From an uncultured Caryophanales bacterium (GTDB lineage: Bacteria > Bacillota_I > Bacilli_A > Acholeplasmatales > Anaeroplasmataceae), in contig CAKZZJ010000047.1 of assembly GCA_937885165.1 (NCBI GenBank), positions 1 through 11,165 of the forward strand: a stretch of DNA of 11,165 nucleotides, given 5' to 3'. A model generated the notes under the pieces. That model was not told where the DNA came from and did no database searches. It saw only the letters and a program-made list of their open reading frames with translations. The translations under genes and the position numbers were made by a program. Of this stretch, positions 5,926 through 11,165 are shown one piece after another; the stretch's first letter is position 1, and every line of letters begins with the position of its first letter.

Positions 5926-7650
5926 CTACTTTACTAATCTTATAATATCATTAACAGTTACATAAACAAATAAAATCAATATTAAGACAAAGAATATATT
6001 ATTAATAATATTTTCTACCTTCTTTGAAGGTTTCTTTTTAGTTATTGCCTCAACTAATAAAAATACTATTCTTCCACCATCAAGTGCTGGAATAGGAAGT
6101 AAATTAACAACTCCTATATTAACTGATAACATAGCAGTTAAGCCTAACAATGCTAAGAAGCCCGAGTTGATATAACTTTCTACCATCGAGAATATGCCGA
6201 CAAAACTTGAAAGATTTTTTACGCCAACCTGTCTTACTCCGCTTGGGGCAATAAGAAGTTTAAGGGTTCTAAATATTAAAGTAAAATCATCACCAAAAGA
6301 TACAAATGCATTCCCTAAACAACCAAAGAAAGAAAAATGCATTGAAGGAGAAATACCTATTTTCTGCTGTATTTTATCTATTCTTTGATTAGTTAATACT
6401 TCATCAGTATAAGGTTCAGCAAGACCTGATGCATCATAATCAATATAAGTATATGATTTATCATCATTTAATGAATAATAAGCAAATTTAATTTTAGATG
6501 CTGAAGTAATGTCTTTGAATATCGTAATAAGTTCACTCCAGCTAGTTATTTCTTTCTTTTCAAAATCAACATTTCCTAAGGCTTTATCTGTATCATCATA
6601 ATATACAGATAATCCTACTAAAATATCACCTTTTTTGATGCTGGTATTTGGAGTTTCTTTATATCTTACTGCTACTTCTCCTACCTCAAGTCCTGATACT
6701 TTATTACCGCCTATGTCTATCGTAGTAAGTCCATAATTTGAAGCACCAATATTAGATAAACCAATTGAAGTAATATATGTATATGCTTCAATAGTAAATG
6801 ATTTTTCAGTATCATCTCTTAATACTTTTAATGAAATCGTTGTTTGATCTTTAGAATATATTTTCTCAAGTTCTTCTTGAAACTCATTCCAGTTTGTTAC
6901 AGCATTGCCTGATACTTCAATTATCTTATCACCGGCAAGTAATCCTGCCTTATATGCTGGTAGGTCATACGCATCAGTATACGAAACTTCGCCGATTTCG
7001 TTTGATTCATAATTAGGAACACCTGTTGCGAAACTGATGATTATGTATAAAAATATCGCAAGCAAAAAATTATTCATCGCTCCAGCAAAAAGCGTGATAA
7101 ATCTTTTCCATTTACTTTGAGCATCAAAAGTTCTATTATATGGTTCAATCTGATGTCTTTTACCCTTGTTGAAAATTAAAAATGCATCATCCTGAATTTC
7201 ATAATATTCCGTCTGAAACTCAGTTTTTATGCTGATATGAAGCTTGTTATCGCCTTTACCTTCGATATCATATTCGATAACATTGCCTCTTATTTGAGCC
7301 TCTTTTTTTTCATCTAATATTATTTCAGATACTTTACCATCTTCTAAATTAAGGCCTATATTATCATTGAATTTAATTATACCATCTAATGACTCTTCTC
7401 CGGCCATTGATACATAGCCACCTATTGGTATGGCACGAATGCAAAATAAGGTTTCTTTAAATTGATGTTTAAATATAACTGGCCCCATTCCTATAGAAAA
7501 TTCATGACATAAAATGCCTGATTTTTTGGCAAAGAATAAATGGCCAAGTTCATGTACTGTAATGATTACGCCAATTATGATTATAAAGGCTATTATCGCA
7601 ACAAGCACAAGAGGAAATCCACTTAAAGCTAAAAACAAATTAATCACCAT
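5926..7650 (-). CDS. rseP: Site-2 intramembrane zinc metalloprotease RseP/RasP
   Basis: Membrane protease that cuts anti-sigma factors, signal peptides or other transmembrane substrates within the bilayer. The first membrane helix (about 12-32) runs into the zinc motif HELGH (H33, E34, H37). A second membrane segment lies at about 184-208. A PDZ domain (about 217-290) has PAYKAGLLAGDKIIEVSG, and a second PDZ-like region (about 315-405) has IKKGDILVGL. The C-terminal core holds the third ligand motif NLLPIPALDGG (N516, D524) and a last helix at 546-566. At 574 aa it is longer than the ~420-aa Bacillus RasP; the extra length lies in the PDZ region and 80-180. The start is ATG 7650 with a weak AGAAAG upstream, overlapping the dxr stop by 11 nt. 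Stop TAG at 5926-5928. Confidence 0.93.
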   Translation of the reverse strand: MVINLFLALSGFPLVLVAIIAFIIIIGVIITVHELGHLFFAKKSGILCHEFSIGMGPVIFKHQFKETLFCIRAIPIGGYVSMAGEESLDGIIKFNDNIGLNLEDGKVSEIILDEKKEAQIRGNVIEYDIEGKGDNKLHISIKTEFQTEYYEIQDDAFLIFNKGKRHQIEPYNRTFDAQSKWKRFITLFAGAMNNFLLAIFLYIIISFATGVPNYESNEIGEVSYTDAYDLPAYKAGLLAGDKIIEVSGNAVTNWNEFQEELEKIYSKDQTTISLKVLRDDTEKSFTIEAYTYITSIGLSNIGASNYGLTTIDIGGNKVSGLEVGEVAVRYKETPNTSIKKGDILVGLSVYYDDTDKALGNVDFEKKEITSWSELITIFKDITSASKIKFAYYSLNDDKSYTYIDYDASGLAEPYTDEVLTNQRIDKIQQKIGISPSMHFSFFGCLGNAFVSFGDDFTLIFRTLKLLIAPSGVRQVGVKNLSSFVGIFSMVESYINSGFLALLGLTAMLSVNIGVVNLLPIPALDGGRIVFLLVEAITKKKPSKKVENIINNIFFVLILILFVYVTVNDIIRLVK

Positions 7651-8782
7651 ATCTTTCTAAGATATCATTTATTATTTTATATGATAAATCAATAATATTT
7701 TTTATATTGTATTCTATATCTTTATATTCATCTTTTTGTAGTTCTTCATATATTATTTTTTCAATATCAAAAAATTTAATTTTATCTTCTAAAAAAAGTT
7801 TTACTGCAGCCTCATTTGAAGCATTTAATACTGCCCTGTATATTCCACCTTTTTCTAGTGCCAAATAGGCATAGCCAAGGCAAGGAAATCTTTTTGTAGA
7901 TAATTCTTTAAAATCAAGTGTAAGATCATATAAAGATAATTTTTCTCCACAATCAAGTTTTTCATGATGTGGATATCTTAATGCATAAGCTATAGGTATA
8001 TGCATATCGCTTGAACCTAATGCTGCCTTAATTACACCATCATTATATTCAACCATTGAATGAACAATTGATTTTGAATGTAATATAGTTTTTATTTTGT
8101 CATATGGTATATCAAATAAATAGTGAGCCTCAATTACTTCAAAGCCCTTGTTCATCATTGTAGCACTATCTATTGTTATCTTATTCCCCATCTTCCAGTT
8201 AGGATGTTTTAAAGCATCTTCTTTTTTTACATCTATCAGTTCTTCACGTTTTTTATCCTTAAATGCACCACCACTTGCGGTAATTATAAGGCACTTGACA
8301 TCTTTTTTATCTTCACCATGAAGGCATTCTAAAATGGCACTGTGCTCAGAATCAATCGGCAATAATTTAACATTATATTCTTTAACTAAATTATTAATGA
8401 TATCTCCTGCAACAACCAGTGTTTCTTTATTAGCAAGTGCGATATTCTTATGAGCTTTTATAGCATGAACTGTCGGATTTAAGCCTGATATACCAACTAA
8501 AGCATTGACAAATAACATTTCATTTTCTGACTGATATTCTGCAAGTTTAATCAATCCCTCATCGCCAAAATTAATGATTGGCTCATATGATAAATTAAGA
8601 TTACATTCATTTTGAACTGAAATAATTTTTGGTTTAAATTCCTCAATTATTTTTTTTCCAAGCTCAATATTTTTACCAATACCAATACCAATTACTCTAA
8701 ATTCGTTTTTATATTCTCTTATAACATCAAGGGCCTGCATACCTATAGAACCTGTTGCCCCAACCAAATAAATATCTTTCAT
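7640..8782 (-). CDS. dxr: 1-deoxy-D-xylulose 5-phosphate reductoisomerase
   Basis: Converts DXP to 2-C-methyl-D-erythritol 4-phosphate with NADPH, the committed step of the MEP isoprenoid pathway, in the cytoplasm. Numbering is from an alternative ATG at 8794. NADPH-binding GATGSIG is at 12-18, ANKETLVVAG at 121-130, and the divalent-metal site at D148 and E150 in IDSEH and E222 in MNKGFEVIEAH. The active-site loop HPNWKMG carries W200, and GSSDMHIPIAYALRYPHH follows. The length is normal (~380 aa). I prefer the ATG at 8782, whose A is the last base of the cdsA TAA. It gives the family-like start MKDIYLVGATG; the 8794 ATG adds MDRI inside cdsA and has no Shine-Dalgarno. Translation is likely coupled to cdsA. 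The product feeds undecaprenyl phosphate, although uppS itself is missing from this cluster. Confidence 0.93.
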   Translation of the reverse strand: MKDIYLVGATGSIGMQALDVIREYKNEFRVIGIGIGKNIELGKKIIEEFKPKIISVQNECNLNLSYEPIINFGDEGLIKLAEYQSENEMLFVNALVGISGLNPTVHAIKAHKNIALANKETLVVAGDIINNLVKEYNVKLLPIDSEHSAILECLHGEDKKDVKCLIITASGGAFKDKKREELIDVKKEDALKHPNWKMGNKITIDSATMMNKGFEVIEAHYLFDIPYDKIKTILHSKSIVHSMVEYNDGVIKAALGSSDMHIPIAYALRYPHHEKLDCGEKLSLYDLTLDFKELSTKRFPCLGYAYLALEKGGIYRAVLNASNEAAVKLFLEDKIKFFDIEKIIYEELQKDEYKDIEYNIKNIIDLSYKIINDILERYGD

Positions 8783-9723
8783 TATCCTATCCATGGGAAC
8801 AATTGTTGTTCAACTAATATAAATACTAAAAATATAGTTCCAGCAAAGAATGCAGAATCAAATCTATCTAAAACTCCACCATGTCCTGGAAATACATTAG
8901 AATAATCCTTGATACCAAAACTTCTTTTTAATTTTGATGCGACTAAATCGCCAACCTGCGAGCTTACTGATAAAGCAACTGTCAGTAAAATTATAAAGAC
9001 AATCTTACCAAATTCTAGTTTGAATTCATTATATCTAAATATAGTATCAAAAAATTCCATTTCTACGCCATCGTGGAAAAATTTTGAATAATAACTATAA
9101 AAATAAATTATACAGAATCCAACTATTGTAGCAACAAGTGTTCCACCTATCGCACCTTCCCAAGTCTTCTTAGGAGAAACGTGAGGTGCCATCTTGTGCT
9201 TACCTAATAATTTACCAAATACCAAAGCGAATGTATCAGTAAGTACTGTGATAGCGAATAAATAAACAATAAATCTTACACCATAATTTCTTAATGCTGT
9301 AAGTGATGATATACATATAGCAACATAGAATATTGATATATATATTTCACCTAAATCCTTAATTGTGAAATTCTTAACAAATACAAGACTTGACATAAAG
9401 ATTATAAATATCAAAGCTAAGGCAACAACAATACTTAAAATATTATTCAAATGAATAAGTCTTAGAAATTTAACAATGATAGTATCGCTGCACTGTGGAA
9501 TAGTATTTAATATCGCTGCATATAAGATAAGCATAAGTATTATCGCAAATATTCTCATTCCAAGCGGTATCTTCTTTTCAGTATCATACATATTGAATAA
9601 CTCAATCATCGCCATAATGGCAAGTAATATGAAGACACTTTCAAGTACTGGCTTAAGTACAGGTACTAAAAACAGTGGTATCAATATAATAAAAAGCACT
9701 GATGCTGTTAAAAATCGTTTCAT
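8782..9723 (-). CDS. cdsA: Phosphatidate cytidylyltransferase (CDP-diglyceride synthase)
   Basis: Integral membrane enzyme that makes CDP-diacylglycerol from phosphatidate and CTP, the precursor of phosphatidylglycerol and cardiolipin. It has 313 aa. Several hydrophobic helices run from residue 5 (FLTASVLFIILIPLFLVPVL) through about 250. Conserved HVSPKKTWEGAIGG lies mid-protein. The CDS signature, from S263 (SKLKR) through KDYSNVFPGHGG to the metal-binding DRFD (286-289), is complete. The ATG at 9723 has AAAGGA 8 nt upstream. It is the first gene of the lower unit, with its own extended -10 promoter at 9756-9764, and it overlaps dxr. In most Bacillota uppS lies directly upstream; here the gap holds only regulatory sequence. 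Confidence 0.95.
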   Translation of the reverse strand: MKRFLTASVLFIILIPLFLVPVLKPVLESVFILLAIMAMIELFNMYDTEKKIPLGMRIFAIILMLILYAAILNTIPQCSDTIIVKFLRLIHLNNILSIVVALALIFIIFMSSLVFVKNFTIKDLGEIYISIFYVAICISSLTALRNYGVRFIVYLFAITVLTDTFALVFGKLLGKHKMAPHVSPKKTWEGAIGGTLVATIVGFCIIYFYSYYSKFFHDGVEMEFFDTIFRYNEFKLEFGKIVFIILLTVALSVSSQVGDLVASKLKRSFGIKDYSNVFPGHGGVLDRFDSAFFAGTIFLVFILVEQQLFPWIG

Positions 9724-9755
9724 TTATATCATCCTTTAAAAAATCATTTGGGTTA

Positions 9756-9764
9756 ATTATATCA
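9756..9764 (-). promoter_or_regulatory. Extended -10 promoter for cdsA
   Basis: Minus-strand TGATATAAT combines a perfect TATAAT with the TGn extension, about 33 nt upstream of the cdsA ATG. No consensus -35 is visible; the -35 position falls in the palindrome at 9778-9799. It follows the frr terminator, which fits independent expression of the lower unit. Confidence 0.55.
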
Positions 9765-9777
9765 TTAAAATATTAAT

Positions 9778-9799
9778 AAATCTAGTTTTAACTAGATTT
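9778..9799. promoter_or_regulatory. Perfect 22-bp palindrome overlapping the cdsA -35 region
   Basis: AAATCTAGT and ACTAGATTT flank a 4-base centre in perfect symmetry. On the plus strand it is followed by TTTTT-like sequence. On the minus strand it covers the -35 position of the cdsA promoter. It could be an operator for a dimeric regulator or a second weak hairpin terminator. There is no T-tract in the minus direction, which favours an operator or simple dyad. Confidence 0.45.
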
Positions 9800-9817
9800 T
9801 TAATAATATAATAAATC

Positions 9818-9845
9818 AAAAAAAAGACAGATTATAACACCTGTC
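9818..9845 (-). terminator. Intrinsic terminator directly after frr
   Basis: On the minus strand GACAG (9845-9841) pairs with CTGTC (9830-9826) across a 10-nt loop and is followed by eight T. It begins one base after the frr stop codon. The short 5-bp stem makes it leaky, so some read-through into cdsA is possible. Confidence 0.6.
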
Positions 9846-9846
9846 A

Positions 9847-10398
9847 TTAAAAACTCATTAAATCTTCATTTTTCTTTGAAGTTATTTTTTCTATTTCTGA
9901 AATCTTTTTGTCTGTAAGTTCCTGAACATCAGCAAGTTCTTCTTTTTCTTGATCTTCTGTGATAGATGCTTTTTTAATTTCATCATTTAAATCACGTCTA
10001 ATATTTCTTATTGCGACTTTAGCATTTTCTTCAAGCTTACCTACAGTTTTAACTAATTCTCTTCTTCTCTCTTCAGTCATCTTTGGTAATATTAATCTTA
10101 TACCAGCACCATCATTTTGTGGAGTTAATCCCAAAGTAGATGCGAAAATTGCTGTTTCGATGGCTTTTAAAGAAGTCTTATCAAATGGCTTAATATAAAG
10201 CTGATTTGCTTCAGGTATGGTTATAGATGAAATTTGTTTTATTGGTGTTGCTACACCATAATAATCAATTGATATAGTATCAAGAAGGCTAGCATTTGCT
10301 TTACCTGTTCTTACAGTTGATAATTCTCTGATATAGGCTTCAATAGCCTTATCCATTCTTTCTTCGCCTTCTAATATAGTCATTTCTAATTCTTCCAT
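9847..10398 (-). CDS. frr: Ribosome recycling factor
   Basis: Splits post-termination ribosomes together with EF-G, in the cytoplasm. It has 183 aa against a usual 185. The N-terminal helix has the hallmark RELSTVRTGKANASLLD (24-40), followed by the beta-rich domain (SIDYYGVATPIKQISSI) and PFDKTSLKAIETAI. The three-helix bundle closes with RRRELVKTVGKLEENAKVAIRNIRRD. The start is ATG 10398 with a strong AGGAGG 5 nt upstream (10404-10409). That Shine-Dalgarno overlaps the TAG stop of pyrH, so the two genes are co-transcribed and probably translationally coupled. A terminator follows immediately. Confidence 0.96.
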   Translation of the reverse strand: MEELEMTILEGEERMDKAIEAYIRELSTVRTGKANASLLDTISIDYYGVATPIKQISSITIPEANQLYIKPFDKTSLKAIETAIFASTLGLTPQNDGAGIRLILPKMTEERRRELVKTVGKLEENAKVAIRNIRRDLNDEIKKASITEDQEKEELADVQELTDKKISEIEKITSKKNEDLMSF

Positions 10399-10403
10399 TT
10401 TAT

Positions 10404-10409
10404 CCTCCT
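10404..10409 (-). promoter_or_regulatory. frr ribosome binding site fused to the pyrH stop codon
   Basis: The minus strand reads TAGGAGGATAAAATG. The TAG ends pyrH, its AG begins the AGGAGG, and the frr ATG follows after 5 nt. This fixes the frr start and couples the pair. Confidence 0.85.
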
Positions 10410-11106
10410 ACGAATGAACAAATGTTCCTATTTTTTCTCCTAAAACAACACGTTTGATGTTGCCAGGCTTATTCATGTTAAATACCACTATATTCATCTT
10501 ATTATCTTTGCATAAAGATGCAGCAGTTGAATCCATTACTCCTAAATTTAAATTTAAAATATCCTGGAAAGTAAGTTCATCATACATCTTGGCATCAGGG
10601 TTCTTTCTTGGGTCAGAATCATATACACCATCAACATTGTTTTTAGCCATAAGTGCGATATTGGCTTCTATTTCTGTTGCCCTTAAGATAGATGCAGTAT
10701 CTGTTGAAAAATATGGATTACCTATGCCGCCAACAAAAATACATACTCTGCCTTTTTCAAGATGTCTGATAGCTCTCCTTCTTATATATGGCTCTGCAAC
10801 CTGATTACAAGGAATAGCTGTTAAAACTCTTGATGGTACGCCTAGATGTTCAAGCGCATCTTGCACAGCAAGACCATTCATTATTGTAGCTAGCATACCC
10901 ATGTAGTCAGCCTGAGATCTATCCATACCTAAATCCTCAGCTGTCTTACCACGCCAGATATTTCCACCACCAACAACGATACCAATTTCAACTTTAAGTT
11001 CATATACTTCTTTTATCTGCTTAGCAATTGATAATACAGTTTTAGGAAACTGTTTAATATCTTTGAATAATTTAGAATATGGTAAAACGAAGTTAATTAA
11101 ATCCAA
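10408..11106 (-). pseudogene. pyrH: UMP kinase with abnormal or truncated N-terminus
   Basis: UMP kinase phosphorylates UMP to UDP with ATP. From about residue 21 (PKTVLSIAKQIKEV) the protein is a clear PyrH: GGGNIWRGKT (46-55), MDRSQADYMGMLATIMN (61-77), FVGGIGNPYFSTDTAS (124-139), KNNVDGVYDSDPRKNPDAK, GVMDSTAASLC and a normal end. Upstream of about base 11046 the similarity stops. The usual first ~25-30 residues with KRVLLKLSGEAL, the beta-strand and lysine/glycine turn that bind nucleotide, are in none of the three minus frames to base 11165. The only in-frame start is a TTG at 11106 with no Shine-Dalgarno; the frame opens after a TAA about 30 nt further upstream. Because pyrH is normally essential, I suspect a chimeric sequence or rearrangement at the edge of the assembly. 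A natural truncation is the alternative. Confidence 0.7.
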
Positions 11107-11165
11107 TTTTAATACATCAGGATATATTAATCTTTATTTACAAATAAATGAAAAAGATTTAAAAC

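Noticed and set aside
8909..9739. Plus-strand open frames opposite cdsA (also opposite rseP, frr and pyrH)
   Set aside because: They lie antisense to strongly conserved genes and show no family motifs; they are mirror frames.
1..11165. CRISPR array, prophage genes, toxin-antitoxin pair or defence system
   Set aside because: No regularly spaced repeats, phage structural genes or recognisable defence proteins were seen on either strand.

Overview
The window comes from an AT-rich, low-GC Gram-positive bacterium (Bacillota). Codon use is A/T-biased, and intact genes read through in the standard bacterial code with TGG for Trp. The gene set (pyrH-frr-cdsA-dxr-rseP, plus a type I pullulanase and an rlmD/rumA-type methyltransferase) fits a gut-associated Erysipelotrichia/Bacilli-like lineage. 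The species cannot be named from the sequence.

Layout. (1) Bases 1-681, plus strand: the C-terminal 226 codons of a type I pullulanase, cut by the window edge. (2) About 680-3080 is an accessory junction. It holds a complete IS110-family element on the minus strand (about 785-2371, transposase 806-2062), several unassigned hairpins (2390-2490), and the C-terminal remnant of a winged-helix protein (2716-2931). (3) Bases 3081-9723, minus strand: a tight five-gene transcription unit read cdsA-dxr-rseP-GH43-rlmD, with overlapping or 12-nt-spaced genes, closed by an intrinsic terminator at 2981-3012. (4) Bases 9724-9846: an intergenic gap with the frr terminator, a perfect palindrome and an extended -10 promoter for cdsA. 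(5) Bases 9847-11106, minus strand: frr and pyrH. pyrH lacks its normal first ~25-30 residues, including the KLSGE nucleotide-binding segment.

How the genes fit. pyrH (UMP kinase) and frr (ribosome recycling) are the usual start of the Bacillota pyrH-frr-uppS-cdsA-dxr-rseP cluster. uppS is missing here and a terminator plus promoter stands in its place, splitting the cluster into two units. cdsA (CDP-diacylglycerol), dxr (MEP isoprenoid pathway) and rseP (site-2 protease) are envelope-related. A cytoplasmic GH43 glycosidase has been added between rseP and rlmD.

The most interesting signal is the ~300-nt leader upstream of the IS110 transposase. It has the layout expected of an IS110 bridge (seek) RNA: a 10-bp long-range closing helix (2299-2308 with 2097-2106), an internal stem with two side loops, and a side loop whose sequence matches the chromosomal flank at the proposed left end in 10 of 11 positions. 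Near-identical CGAGG-containing direct repeats 1,582 bp apart fit the element ends. The other point needing attention is the broken 5' end of pyrH at the right edge of the window.
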